From positions 1-64,000 of the forward strand of contig BROG01001191.1 in the NCBI GenBank assembly GCA_030159075.1: a stretch of DNA of 64,000 bases, given 5' to 3'. Below are positions 1 through 12,388 of the stretch, piece by piece. Below the pieces are notes generated by a model. That model was not told where the DNA came from. It did no database searches and saw only the letters and a program-made list of their open reading frames with translations. Origin of the DNA: Atrina japonica (taxonomy: Eukaryota > Mollusca > Bivalvia > Pterioida > Pinnidae). The stretch's first letter is position 1, and every line of letters starts with the position of its first letter. The position numbers and the translations under genes are program-made.

Positions 1-1020
1 TATGAACTGTACTTCACACTCTTCCATGGAAACCATGTTGTCAATTAAATAAGAGAAGCTGAATGAATCACAAGTTTTGTGTCTTTATTCTTATAAAACT
101 AAATGACTACAGTTACTTTTTTCCCAATGTGGCCCACAGTGATGTAAAATTTCAAATTGGAAGGGTACAGGAACCTGTCCCAAAAAGGGTCTATGGAACA
201 AGAACATGCCATTTTGGAGAGAAAAACATCTCCCTGGAGTATGACAGAATGAAAGGTGTTTTATTTTCCACTGTTGTTGTAATCATCCTGTATTAAACAA
301 CATAAATCAAAGATTTTCCACCCTATTGTAAGGGGGGAGCAAAATAAGGTATCATTCCCAATGCAAAAATAAATGGTTTTTTTTTCTCAATTTGCAATGA
401 TAATGAATTTGAAGAGATTCTTGTATTTTCAAACAGTTTTGTATATTTTTAGATTTCCCAACTTCAATGAAATGTTTCAAAAATTCCCAATTCAAAAGTC
501 CCTGGCTCTATTCCCAAAAAAGTGTTGAAAATCTCTGTTAATGTCATCATTATTCTAATCCCTAATCTATCATATGATATTAGACTAGGTTATGCATCTT
601 TTTTTAATTTTTCACACTTCTGGTCTATGTCAACACATTAGCCATTTATCAAGTTCTAGATCCGACTGAATTTTTTTTATATCTATAGACAGAAAATAAA
701 ACACTAACAAGAAATGTTAGTAGACAACATAGCTCTCAGTGGCAGGATTGCATTTTACACACTGAGACTTTGACTAAAAGGTAAGTCAATAGGCATTATC
801 TAGGTTACAAGGTCAAAGGTCATGGTGCCATCTGAAAGGGCTAATCATAAGGATTGCACAAGAAAATACTTAGGCTTTGCTATTTACATTTAAAATGTTT
901 TAGTTCAGATTAAGTTTTTGTCCAGACATCACTGATGATGCTGGGGGTATGACATTAGCTGTCTAAGTTTGTTCCAGGCAAGCTTAAAAAAACATTTTTC
1001 AAAAGGTTCTGAATCAAAAC
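1..1020 (-). other. 3' UTR / downstream region of the coiled-coil gene
   Basis: No second gene seen. Minus-strand AATAAA candidates (TTTATT on plus) occur at about 84-89 and 259-264. About 110-540 resembles a dispersed repeat also seen near 11000-11190, 12590-12960 and 57740-57860 (motifs like CCCAATTGGGA and TTCCCAATGCA). About 905-990 shares 'GGTATGACATTAGCT' with 12050 and 54560. Confidence 0.45.
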
Positions 1021-1158
1021 CTACTTTTCAACAGCATCAAGAAGGCTTTTAACTTTGAATTCCATCTCCTTGCATTTCCTTTCTGAATCAACACGAATCT
1101 TTTCACAGGACACAAGATCTTCCTCATTTTTCTTCTTTTGCTCATTTACCTGCTGTGC
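1021..1158 (-). CDS. Coiled-coil gene, terminal exon (residues 697-741)
   Basis: Acceptor TTGTTGTAG; 45 codons then TAG at 1021-1023. The K/E-rich end matches the coiled coil before it. The 3' UTR runs into lower coordinates. Confidence 0.8.
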   Translation of the reverse strand, partial: AQQVNEQKKKNEEDLVSCEKIRVDSERKCKEMEFKVKSLLDAVEK

Positions 1159-2787
1159 CTACAACAAGAATCAGCAGTTTACTAAATTATCCATAAATGA
1201 TGAAAAAAAAAAAATCTTCCAATCTCCAATAATAATTTTTTAACTCATCAACTTCTGAAAAATAATGGACTCTTCCATAAATCAATGACTTAGACCAGTC
1301 CAAATGCGTTTTTTGGGGTTAACTGGTTAAAGATACCATAAAAAAGTCAGAACAAGACACATTTTTCTCCCACCTTGGACAGGTGTATTTACCGTTTCGC
1401 AAGACTGAAATTTCTGTTTATAGCCTAGGGTGTATACAAGTTACACACCCTCAAATTATTTTATGATGTAGGTCTTCTATATAATAATGAGATTGTATTG
1501 TGTACAAAGATGCATCAGATTTTATATGCACGCATAAACATGGAACCTCGCCTAAAGACCACCTCACTATTAAGACTGTGAATTTCCAGTCTCTTAAGAG
1601 ATATATAAAATGTATAGAACCTCACTTATGAGACCACCTCACTAATCAGAACACTTTCAGTCAGTCACTTAGGTGACTTAGTTTTTTTAATTGTGAGGTT
1701 CCACTGTATTTGAAGCATGAGAGAACAATAATCAAACATGGGTGTGTTGAATGGAAAGGGAAATCTCATCCTCATGGTTAAAAACTGAAAGTCCAATCCT
1801 CTGGAACCTTCTGATTGGACAACACTGACCACTCGGGTTGAGATTAATATCCATGCAACACAACCATGTCAAATTCTATTAATCTGGTGAAAGACTTTAT
1901 GGACCAGATGAGACCTCTGATTTCAAGGACAGCCTTTGTGTACTTTAATTTGTTTAATGACCATGTTTACTTATACTGAAGCAGGCTACTAAATAACAGA
2001 AATGGGAAAAAAAAAAAAAGGAATGATCGTAACTGGCAGGTTACGATAACAATGATGAAGACTTAAAAGTGAAATTCATCGAGAACAAAATGGAGGTTAC
2101 ACGTTTTGTATTTGTTGTAACGTCCATATAACCTGAACAATCGCTCCTGTGTTATTTTGCATCTGTTGAAGTGCACTAGTGTAAGACCTGGGATATATAA
2201 ATTTACAGTACATCTCATGGTGATGAAAATATTGAATGGAGACAAAAGGAGGAGATGCTTTTGACGGCATTTAATGTGGGAAAAAAAAAATAAAGAATAA
2301 ACATTGCAGCAAAACTGTAGAAAAGAAGGCATTCCTCTGTTTGAAGGGAAATTTTCATCTCTGTCTCATCTGCAAGACTTTTACTTCAAAAGCAGTACAC
2401 TTGGCCAAGGAACCACCAGTGTTAAAAAGTTTTACACCTGCTGTAGCCCAGATTACAATCTGTAACCATTTGAACCCAGTTGCACAACAGGTTGTTAGCT
2501 TTAACGTGAAGTTAACAAATGTTAAACCAATTGGCTAACTGTACGTTAAATTTAACAATGTGTTGTGCAACTGGGTCCTGATTACACCAAGAACACTGGA
2601 TTTAAATGAGAATGCTTTAATCAAGGTTGAAATACAAACTCGATTGTACTTAATATCTTCAGAGTTGCATATATAACACAGAGCACTCTATGAAACTAAG
2701 CATTGAGTTATGACAGCTTTCAGCTCTGAATGTTAAATCTTCTAATCACCAGTTTCCATATGAAGTGTAAATGATAAATAATGACTG

Positions 2788-2872
<85 letters not shown>

Positions 2873-5800
2873 ATATAAGGTTGACTTTTCATTTCCTTAA
2901 TAATTATATTCAAGGTTTCCATACTTTTCCTTAAACAATATTCAAGACTTTCCCCCAACTTTTTCAAGGTTTAAAAGTGATTTTCAAGACAACAAAATAT
3001 TACTTATAGAATTAAAGCATAGCAAATAACTACATTTTCATTACCAAAATGATCTGACCAATTAACGGCCTTGCTACATAATTCTACTCAGGAATACATA
3101 GAGTATATCAAACCTAAACTAGTGTTGCCTCACATATCTAATCAGCTTCTGACCATTGCAGAACATCACTCTAATGTAAATTCAAGACCGTTTACATATA
3201 TAATATATTTCAATATTTCACAAGTTTTTTCGCAACCAGGAAAATAAATTTCTATTTTCAAAATTTTTTCCTGTTTTCACAAATGCATGGGAACCCTGTA
3301 AATTATATCACTGTAGGAAAGTCATTACTTAATCAACTGTACCTGTGTATGCACTGCTGTATTCAAAATCTTTAACCGTTCTGCAGCTTCATCAACTTTT
3401 TTATAATTTTCTGTAACAGCCAAATGCATTTCCGACTGAAAAGAAAGTCATGAAAATATGAAAGCAATGATGTTAGAAATATGTAGCTCATTTCACATAT
3501 ACGGAAGTTACAAAAACAGTTTCAAGAGTATATCTGGCTTTAAGTCAATTAGTGGTTTGAGTCACTGAGTCAAACATGACAGGACCATTTTGGAACACTG
3601 TATTTCAGTCTGAATGACGTTTTTCACCACAATCATCAATTATGTGGTGGAGGCCAGTTTTTAGTGGTGCAGGAGAGAACCCACTTACAATGTACCCTCG
3701 AAGAGGCCACCAACCTTCCCAAGAAAACTGGCAAACTTTCTCACAAAATCAGATTTAGGTTGCAGCCATGCTCAAACCCATGCTGACTAGAGGTAAAAGA
3801 CTTCATGTTTCAAAGTGTAATGCTCTGACCATTCACCCACGGTGCTCTGTAGATACACTAGTAATTTTGTTTGCAACAAGTTTGTCATAAATATGTTGTA
3901 TGGCATGACACAGTTCAGCAAAATGTAAAGTGCTGGTTTGGTTGAAGTTTCTGAGTGGCTTTATGCATCAGCCTGGGTACAAAGAGGATTATTCAGTTAA
4001 ATATTCTTATGTGCAAAATGGAGAAATTTAAACTACAGATGACAAATGCTACATCAATGTGAGTAAAAGTTGGTGAGTATTAAAAGTTTATCATCATACC
4101 AGAATCTTGGCCATGTATCTAGACACCGGTTAGAGTATTCTTTACGCAAAGAATTTAGATAAAAGTTGATTATTTGTAGTTCAAAATCCATTTCTAAAAA
4201 CCAATTAGAAACTAAAATAATTATTTGATTGACAATTAAACACGTTAGTCTTCACCTCATGGCCGAAAATGTCAAAGAACATATCGTGTGTTGCCTACTG
4301 TTACTTGCAGTTAATGGAGGTAGGAAATGGATGTAAGGATTGCAAGAAAAGAAACCTGAAAATATTAGTCTGGCCAGTTCCGATGAGCAACGTCATGGTG
4401 CAATTTTTTTTAATTCTTCCTCTCTTCAGAATTTGAAAAATGTGGTAATTTTTTCAAATCAAGAAAAAAAATTATTAAAGCTCATATCATTAGTGGAAAA
4501 CATCTGTTTTATTTCTATCAAAAGATCTCTAAAATGCAGTATTTGGCTTTAAAAATTTCAAAATTTTCTTGGGGATGGGGTTAATGGTTTTCTATCGGGC
4601 TACCAGTTTTTGAACTTCAGTATCCCAGGTGGCTACTATATAAAAACAGTAAGCCTTATTCCCTGTACGTACACAGAAACATGAGTAATAATAATCATTA
4701 TTTTCTGAGGTTTAATGAAATAATAATTGTAAAATGTAAATGGAAACTGATTTGTACTTCACATAATTGGAGCTAAAAATATAAATATGATACCTGTAAT
4801 TTCTCAGCTGTCTGAAGGCTATCAGCTAGATCTACATACTCAGAGAGATCTGTCTGAAGTTCTTGTATCAGTAAGTGTGCACTGCGTAACTGGTGGGCGT
4901 TGTCCTTCATATGTAACTCTGTTTGTAACTCTTCAATCTGAATGATGTCAAGCGAATATATATCAATAAATGTATATCTATTTATATACAGTTTACTCCC
5001 CTTATAACAAATGAAAGGGAGATAGATTTAAACCTCGTTACATGGGGATTCTGTAATTCTGATTTATATTGAATAATGTGAGAAATTATACGGGAAATAG
5101 ATATATTCTCATTATAACCTATCTCCCGATACTATATGGTCTCGTTATAAGCAGAGTTGACTGTATATGTATGTACGTATATATTATTATTATCACCTAC
5201 ATAATACTGGTATCTAAAATGGATCAAATACCTGTGTTTCCAAAGCCTGGTATTTGTCTGTTAGAGCTGCTATCTGGCTGGTGTACTGGCTGATCTCGGC
5301 TTGCATTTCAGTCTTAGAACTTTCTAGTTCTGCCTCTAAAGAACATATTCTGTCTTGGCTGGCTACCTCTGCATTCTGAAGCTCCTCTATGCACCTCTCA
5401 TACTCCCCCTGGTGAAAAGAATGATTATATACAAACAAGGTATCGCAAACAATACTAATCCCCTCACGGCAGAATTGTGATGATGAACGCGAATTATGAA
5501 TTGAACATGCTGCCACAAGGGGAATAATTCTGTGAAAACGAAAGCAAGTGGTACAGTTCTTGCACACTGCCTCGATGTGGTCTTGACCTGTATGAAGTTT
5601 GATGAAATTATCATGCATGGTTTGAGAGTTATGCTAAATAAATATAGTACGTACGTACATACTTAACATACATACTTATGTACATACGGGCAGATCCTTA
5701 TATCCCCTCGTCGACTCGTCACGAGGGGATAATATCCCTTGGACTACCACAAGTGCATCAAAAAGGCATTTATTGAAATGAAAGAGATTTTTCTCTTAAG

Positions 5801-8800
5801 TGAGGAGTCACAATATAGGACCTGTGCTATGAACTTCTGCCAATTGCAATGGGGCTCCTTTAAGGGAAAACAGCTGAAGAATTTAGAAGAATAAAAAATA
5901 CCGTGATTAGACCAAATTTTTCATTAGAAAAGCTAAAAAGAAATATTGCCATAGAAAATTTTAATATCATGTATTTATTGCCTAGAATAAATGAAATACT
6001 ACGATGATTGATATTCCTGCCATCCATGTAAGAAAACAAATGTTTTCTCACCCAATATTCACACTCGACATTATAACACGCTTTTCTTCAACCCAGGATT
6101 TTTAAAAACATTTTATTTAGATTAAACATTGAATATTTGAAACATTTAATACAAACCAAAAAAATCCATTTTGGCAGCTTGTATGCCTTTAAAGTATCAT
6201 GACTACCTAGACAAAATCTTTTAAAAAGTTCATCCAAAACCCTGCCGACTTTCAATTCTTATGTTGAACACTTGCCAAGGGAAAAATCACTACCATTTAA
6301 AAATAAAAATATCTATGTACATGTGTATATCCATCCCTGGGTATTAAATCTGTGACCTCAGACTTGCATGGCAAGTACTCTAGCCAACTGAGACTTTGTG
6401 AGGGGTTCACAATATTTCACAGCAAAAACTAATGAGATTAACTTTTAAGAGAAAAAAAGAGAGAGATGGAGCCCAAGAAAAAGAGTGAAATAGAAAGAGA
6501 CAGAGAGAGCATGCAAAGAAACCTTGGTATGTTCTTTTTCTGCTTCAAACTTTTCTTCTTGTGATTCCAGTGTCTTCTGTTGCTCTTTCAGTTTTGATTT
6601 CAAATCCTTGATTTGTGACCTTAGGGTGTCCTGCTTCTTTGTTGACATGGTGACCTCATGTAAAAGTCGCTGGTTTTCTAGTTCCATTGTATCAATTTTA
6701 TTGGCAAGAACTCTTGGATGCTGCTTTCTGATACTCTCTGCAGTGATTCTGAAATATAATTTTGATTATATAGATCTTATTAGCAAATTGGTCTCTAAAG
6801 TGATGTCTAGACTTACTGAATTGTAATGTGGTCTCCTAAATGACAGAGTCTTAAGCTGAGGTTGTATTGTATATGTTTTCATAACTAAATATATGTATTC
6901 CTTTGAAAAAACACATGTGATCAATAACCACATTCAGAAAAATGGAGTGATCTCTCAAAACAGGTGCTTGGTACATGGAAGAGTACACTTGTAACTTTAA
7001 GCAAATTTACTAAACATGCTAAAGTAATGCTGCAAATGTGTCTACAGTATACTGTATTAGTATACAGTGAACCCTCTATTCAACAACCATGTTTGTTCCC
7101 ATGTAGGAATGACTTTATATCGAATTTGTCACTATATTGAATTTGATGTGTCGAGCATTTCATAGTTAGCTCCCTTGAGTATCATTTACGCATATATTTG
7201 CACATGTAAATAAAAAAAACTTAAAACACCATTAAAATCTCTATGAAAATATATAAATAAAATTTATGCAAGTTAATCTTGTTAACATCGATGCACAATT
7301 ATTTTTTCATTAAACTGGTCAAAAATTGGTGATGTTGTAAAATGCATGAATCATGTACAAAATGCGGGAATGTAATAATATATCTCCAGATTCCGATTTA
7401 GACACTTTATTGCTACATGTAAAATAAAAAAAATGCAGAGATTGCTGATACAATTCTCTTAAAATGCATTTCATAAATAAGTTTTTAGTAAAATGTCTAC
7501 TGCTATTGCAAGTACTGAAATAATTTAAAGATCTGCCATTATAATCACATCGGAATGTACATGGAGCCTAACAAAACTTGTCAACTATGTGTATTTTTTA
7601 TTTATCAGTGTATTTTCTATTTATCAATCTTATTTTTTCATTTTGTACCCAGCTTGTATTTCACTTCCTGTTGGTTCAGTTGAAACGAAACCTACTGATG
7701 GTTTATAAACATTAGGCCTACTGACATACAGGTAAAGGTGATTCAAGCACTAATTGTTGACACCTAGGCCATCACCTATCAGTGGAGATTAGAAAACAAT
7801 TGACGGTGTAATTGTTTTATTGGCAATTATTTTTACCTATGAACTCAAGAATGATAACAATAGCCAGATCAGCTGGTGGGTTCTATGTTACGTTGTTGTA
7901 AAGAGTTTATTTACACTGAGTTTTGTACATGTTCCCGGAATCTAATGTCGGAGTCGGATACCGAATATTCCGTTGTAATGAGTACTTTGTATATGTATGT
8001 TTGTTCCCGAGCAATTCTTGACGGATACGGAATATTCTGTTATAATGAATGTCATTGTAAAGCGGGTTCACTGTACATGTGTAACATTCTGTGTTTTCAT
8101 AATATGAACCTTACCTATGGCCCTGTTTACCCTGTAGTTTGATAGGTGTCATACACGTTTCTTGGTTATGCGTAGTAATCCCGGTCATCGTTCCGGCTTC
8201 TTTTTGATCTGTCATTACCTGAGTACCCCTGTCTAGGGTCTGTGTCTGTATAGGGGAACACATTACAGTAACACACTCTGTTTGTATCTGTGTTCCAATG
8301 TTGACCTTCGCAGGGGTAACACATGGGGTGGTCATTGTAGATACAGCAGACTTCAAACTGACTTCAGGAGAACATGATTGGTCCACTAAAGTAATTTGAT
8401 TGACGATAGGTGAACATGCTTGCTCTACCTTATCAGTAACACACTGTACACTTGTATTACACATATCCTCCTGCCTGTCTCTATTTAACTTCTCCACCAT
8501 ATCGCACCACTTCAGAACAGGTGAGCAAGCCTGCTCTAGAGACTGTGAAACACATTGCACACCTGTATCACATGAACTTATTTTTATTTGTCCCTGATCT
8601 ATGGAATCACACGTATTTTCTGAGTTTGCCATTTTTATATTTGAACTTGACTGTACATTATTTTTGTCATTTAATGACACAGCACCCATTACTGCCTCAG
8701 AATACACGACATTTTCTGATTGAGCTAAAGGTAAGTTCATATCACCGACACTGTCTGTAGGATACACAGATTCAGAGGCAGATGATGACAATTGTTCTGC

Positions 8801-11800
8801 TGCTTGACACTTGATGCCGTTTTCCACTGCATTCTCAGATATGGCACTGCATGTACAAACATCTGATTTACCCTGTGACTCTGAGGAATCCTTTAGATCT
8901 TGTGCTTCTAAATTCTGTTCAGTACCGCTTCCTTGTACATTTTGAACACATATTTTGTCTGCTGTTTTCTGACAAAATAAACAAGTCTGTTTTTGTGCAA
9001 TAGTGTGTTGTTCTGAACCTTTTGTTTGGGTATTTTCTGATATTCTGTGGTTTGGTGTAGCTGCATGTATGTGAATTTCTGGAACTTGGTGTACCTGAAA
9101 AATTATGAAGAATAATACATGGTAATACAATGTCCTCACAGTAATGCATGACACCTTTAAAAATATTTGCAAACAATTCACAAACTTTGCTCTCAATCAA
9201 GGTGGAAATATTAATGATAAATTATATCGTGTACAAAATATACTTAAAATGGAGGCATGTTTCAACACAAAGGGATTCCCTACCACCTAAATTCTAAGTC
9301 AAAGGTCAGGAAAACTGGGAAAATATACAGCACAAAGATGCCAACCTGTAATAAATGAAAAACGGAGTCATATGCGAGCATTAAAAGCACAAGGCCACTA
9401 GCAGACTAAGGGGGCATGCTCAGTGCTACCAAGAGAATTATATATGATATCACAACATTGCTGTGAATGATCCAAACTTCTTGTAAACTTTTACCTGTTC
9501 ATTCTGTATTTGTGACACACACTTTGACAGAGTATTGTCAACAAATTGTTGAAGTTCTGTATCACTGGGCATGTCTTCTGCAGCCTCTGATTCTTGTGAT
9601 AATTTATCTGTAAGTTCCTGTATTAGTTTGTCTTTCTCTGCTAGCTGAGTTTTAAATTGCTGAAATTAAACATAGAATAATAAAAGATTATACTAAACTC
9701 ATCTCACACAAACATATTTTAAATTTCGCCAAATAAACAGACTCAACCAATCTTCTTAAGTTCTCATAATTCTAACTTAGTCAACTAACAGTTTTAATTT
9801 TCATATACTTTCATCAAATTTTAAAATTTAAGATGCCTTTTTGATTGTGGATGTTATTCAACACTTTTTTCGCTGGCCCATTTTCCCTTCGTATTTAAAA
9901 ATATGGAGACAACAGAGTGATAAGTGAAATGCTATAAATGCAGTTATGTTTTTTAATGCACCATGCCTACTGCAACATGAGACCCTTGTTTTAAGTCTCA
10001 AATCTGAAGACCAATGACTTTCACTTTTTACGCTATGAACTAGGTGAAGGAGGTCAGTTCCTGTTTTTATAGATGTCTCGGATAAGACATAAATTGGAAC
10101 TCAAGGCATCCTTATGAGGTGACCGAAATAACTGCAGGGATTTTCCTTCCTCCAAATTCTGGGTACAGAGTCCCAAAAATTGGGATAATATCATACAACA
10201 TTTGTACTAAAACAGGAAACTCAATTTGAGACATTTGTCTGAAAACTTCTTTCTTCTCCTCTCTTTTCCTCAAACACATTCTTTATATTAAAATTCCAAA
10301 TTGGAAACTGTTGCATATTCTGGGGAAAATACAATTCAATTTTGCATTGAGAATGGATCCTGTAACCGGACCCTATAATGGCCTACGCAAATCCATGAAC
10401 TGATACCAATATATAGTCTGATACATTTGATCAGCAACAGTTAAAATACTTTTAGATACCATTGCTCTCCATTTACTCTGATTTTTTTCTTTAATTATTC
10501 AATGCAAAATATCTGAAATAATGATAATAAAAAGTTTTACCTCTGTCGCCTGCTTTATGATTTCCTTCACCTTTTTGTACACAAGTGAATTGATTGCCAC
10601 ATCATCGTTGTTGGCAGAACTTTTATCTCGGAATGCTAACAGCGAGGGCTTCATCCTATAAACGACATTGTAATCAGTACTTATTATTAAATGACGAACA
10701 ATTGGTGATAAACGAGTGAATTTCTTATAATGTTCCAGCTACTTGTTTAAATTAATGTTCTAGCTGATTGTTTAACTTATCCACACCTAAAGACACATAT
10801 GGACTAGCCTAAGTCATTGATTTACAGAGGAGTCCATTGTTTTTCAGGGGTAGATAAGTTAAATGCATAATAATACAGAGTTATCAACATAATAGATAAA
10901 ATGTTCAACCAACAAAATGAACTACCAGTATACAATGTATAAATGCTCATTTTTTATCTTGTGAAGTAAAAAATAACGTTATCAAATATGACATACTAAA
11001 CACAGAGCCAAAATAAGACCCTATTCCAAATGCAAAAACAATGCATTTTGTTCCAATTTGCAGTCAAATTTGAAGTGATTTTTGTATTTTCTGTATCTCT
11101 AGATTTCCCAATTTCAACAAAATGTTGCATTAAATTCCCAATTCAAAAGGTCCAGACCCCATTCCAAAAAGAGTCTGGAAAATCCATGTAGTATTAATTT
11201 TTAACTGAGACACACATGAACCCTGTGAAAGAATGGATCAAAACATAACATCTAGTTGACTCAGGTGACCTATATTAAGTGTCAGAAATTACTCCACTAA
11301 AATACAAAATTTACCACACTGCTATGTATGAAAAATTGCAAATATATTTGTTTGGTGAAATGATCAATAATTATAATCTTACTTCAACTGTGTTCTTGTT
11401 GGTGTTCTAACCATCACCGGTGTTATTTGGCTGTAACAAGCTTTTATTTTTGTACTTTTCAACGTAGACTTTTTAAAATTGACATCCTGCAGAGGTGTCC
11501 TCATTGGCACTGTGTCAACTATAATCTGGAGAAAAGATGTGAAAATTAAGAAACTCGTTCAATACTCCAAACAAATTAAACAACATCTATTGTTTCCAAC
11601 TTTACTGAAGTAAATGTGATAAGTTGATCACATGCAAAAAGTAAGGCCATCCATAAAAAATTGTTGGCTTGTTGTAATGTGACCTACTCACTCAAAACCC
11701 TGTGACTCAAATCATTTTATTACAATTCTGAGAATTGTTTTATTGCCAGGCTTCCAGTATGTTCCCATTGCTTATATTGTACATGCATTTAGTTTACTTG

Positions 11801-12388
11801 AACAGTTTTCTAAAAAAAACAAACAAACAAAAATACAAACAAAAAAAACAGAATCCTACCTACCTACTTACAGTAAAGAATCTCAGTCATTTTAAAGCAT
11901 ACCAACAAAAAATGTGTTGATAGGAACATCCTTTTTTCATTGCATGCACTGACTGACTGAGTAAGTATAAGAATCTTCAATGAAAAAGCTCTACTACTCA
12001 TATTTCAATAGATACAGATTAAAGTTTTTGTCTATAGACAACGTTGATGGTATGACATTAGCTCTCTGGACATTTTGTCCTGGGTAGTTTAAAAGGACAT
12101 AACAAATCAACACAACATGAATTAATAACATTTGTATTTTAAATTTTTTGATAAAAAGATGTGTTAATTTGTTTGAACAAATTTCTGTAATTGTAAACTG
12201 AAAAACAAAATGAAATGCAAAATCACATGACACAAGCCTGAAGGGTATGATTACATTGAATGTGCAATGTCACAGTTGTTCAGATTAATTGTATACAATC
12301 TCCACCAGCTGCATATTTACCTTTCCACTAGATCCAAAGTTCTCTTTGTCAATGTTCTCCATCATGTTGTAAAATTGTAATTAAAAAT
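1021..12388 (-). CDS. Coiled-coil protein with KEN box and D-box, probable mitotic spindle/kinetochore-type protein (10 coding exons, 741 aa)
   Basis: The coding exons are 12321-12365, 11383-11525, 10541-10655, 9495-9659, 8115-9094, 6523-6748, 5232-5408, 4794-4937, 3343-3435 and 1021-1158. All introns are GT-AG, phases agree at every junction, and the exons sum to 742 codons including TAG. Residues 7-9 are KEN. Residues 24-31 (RTPLQDVN) match the RxxLxxxN destruction box. Residues 157-482 are polar and low-complexity, with repeated CSP and GTQ motifs. Residues 484-741 are rich in E, K, Q and L and read as coiled coil. KEN plus D-box is typical of APC/C substrates, so a cell-cycle role is inferred. 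The architecture (disordered middle with short repeats, coiled-coil end) recalls astrin/SPAG5-like spindle proteins, but I cannot prove orthology. It lies head-to-head with TMEM17. Of the two adjacent start codons, the first (12363-12365) was taken; the second differs by one residue. The gene structure is well supported; the function is inference. Confidence 0.85.
1240..1330. mobile_element. 90-bp MITE family copy
   Basis: TTAACTCATCAAC... to ...GGTTAACTGGTTAA, containing the shared core ATCAATGACTTAGACCAGTC. Diverged copy. Confidence 0.65.
1541..1712. mobile_element. CAGTGGAACCTC-type MITE
   Basis: Opens TGGAACCTCGCC and ends GAGGTTCCACTGTA. Internal GACCACCTCACTA repeats match the units at 48158-48510. 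Confidence 0.6.
1990..2160. mobile_element. MITE copy with AAATAACAGAA / TGTTATTTTG ends
   Basis: Closely similar to the element at 49042-49256, sharing the internal stretches CAGGTTACGATA and TGAAGAC. Intron of the coiled-coil gene. Confidence 0.65.
2472..2578. mobile_element. 107-bp MITE, TIR GGACCCAGTTGCACAACA
   Basis: Left arm GAACCCAGTTGCACAACA (2472-2489) and right arm TGTTGTGCAACTGGGTCC (2561-2578). Further internal pairing at AACGT/ACGTTAAA. Intron of the coiled-coil gene. Confidence 0.75.
2790..2878. repeat. (TA)n microsatellite
   Basis: About 80 bp of uninterrupted TA dinucleotides; likely variable in length. Confidence 0.97.
3343..3435 (-). CDS. Coiled-coil gene, residues 666-696
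   Basis: 93 nt, 31 codons, phase 0 on both sides. Acceptor TCTTTTCAG, donor CAG|GTACAG. Coiled coil. Confidence 0.75.
3618..3849 (-). mobile_element. tRNA-related SINE copy, diverged
   Basis: Aligns by eye with the copies at 21137-21354, 26965-27200 and 29130-29371: GTGGAGGCCAGTTTT core, AAACTGGCAAACTTTCTCAC, then a decayed tRNA-like head. Confidence 0.7.
4794..4937 (-). CDS. Coiled-coil gene, residues 618-665
   Basis: 144 nt, 48 codons, phase 0 on both sides. Acceptor TCATTCAG, donor CAG|GTATCA. Encodes helical repeats such as IEELQTEL and LIQELQTDL. Confidence 0.8.
5232..5408 (-). CDS. Coiled-coil gene, residues 559-617
   Basis: 177 nt, 59 codons, phase 0 on both sides. Acceptor TTCACCAG, donor CAG|GTATTT. 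Continuous E/Q/L-rich coiled coil. Confidence 0.8.
6523..6748 (-). CDS. Coiled-coil gene, residues 483-558
   Basis: 226 nt; completes the split Arg codon and then runs 75 codons. Highly charged helical sequence (for example KDLKSKLKEQQKTLESQEEK). The donor is AAG|GTTTCT, a weaker site than the others. This begins the main coiled coil. Confidence 0.8.
7063..8075. mobile_element. About 1-kb non-autonomous element with CAGTGAACCC ends (TA target)
   Basis: TA-CAGTGAACCCTCTATTC at the left and its inverted partner ending GCGGGTTCACTG-TA at the right. GTTTGTTCCC is repeated internally. A truncated copy lies at 35208-35520. No transposase is encoded. Located in the coiled-coil gene intron. Confidence 0.7.
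8115..9094 (-). CDS. Coiled-coil gene, large central exon (residues 157-483)
   Basis: 980 nt, the largest exon. The acceptor TTTTCAG is at 9095 and the strong donor GTAAGG at 8114; it leaves after two nucleotides of an Arg codon. The protein is Ser/Gln/Thr-rich and likely disordered. Two near-identical units of the form C-[DN]-T-x-V-Q-C-V...E-Q-A-C-S-P lie at residues 331-348 and 368-385. Further CSP motifs are at 397-399 and 435-437, and GTQ motifs near 423 and 446. Confidence 0.85.
9495..9659 (-). CDS. Coiled-coil gene, residues 102-156
   Basis: 165 nt, 55 codons, phase 0 on both sides, bounded by TTTCAG and GTAAAA. The opening residues (QFKTQLAEKDKLIQELTDKL) have a heptad-like pattern, giving a short first coiled coil; the rest is acidic. 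Confidence 0.8.
10541..10655 (-). CDS. Coiled-coil gene, residues 63-101
   Basis: 115 nt; completes the split Lys codon and leaves in phase 0 at the donor GTAAAA. Contains KPSLLAFRDK and a basic helical stretch near its end. Confidence 0.8.
10772..10861. mobile_element. 90-bp MITE family copy (inverted)
   Basis: Reverse orientation relative to the 45208 copy; core CTAAGTCATTGATTTACAG, ends TTAACTTATCC / GATAAGTTAA. Confidence 0.7.
11383..11525 (-). CDS. Coiled-coil gene, exon carrying the D-box
   Basis: 143 nt between TTCTCCAG and the donor GTAAGA; enters in phase 0 and leaves after two nucleotides of a Lys codon. Encodes residues 16-62 plus part of 63. RTPLQDVN at residues 24-31 is a full-consensus destruction box. 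Several TP dipeptides (TPLQ, TPVM, TPTR) are candidate CDK sites. Confidence 0.8.
12321..12388 (-). CDS. Coiled-coil gene, first coding exon (residues 1-15)
   Basis: Acceptor TTTTTGCAG ends at 12389, followed by 23 nt of 5' UTR and then ATG at 12363-12365. The donor AAG|GTAAAT is at 12321/12320. The exon encodes MMENIDKENFGSSGK, with the KEN degron at residues 7-9. The acceptor upstream of the ATG shows that a non-coding first exon exists. Confidence 0.8.

Noticed and set aside
2746..2967. Minus-strand frame with a long Ile-Tyr repeat
   Set aside because: It is the translation of the (TA)n microsatellite.
5387..5618. Alternative minus-strand frames extending the exon at 5232-5408 upstream
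   Set aside because: The strong acceptor at 5409 with matching phase explains the true exon; the extension is intron.
7876..8142. 88-codon plus-strand frame
   Set aside because: Lies in the right end of a TIR element and runs into the donor region of the antisense exon 8115-9094.
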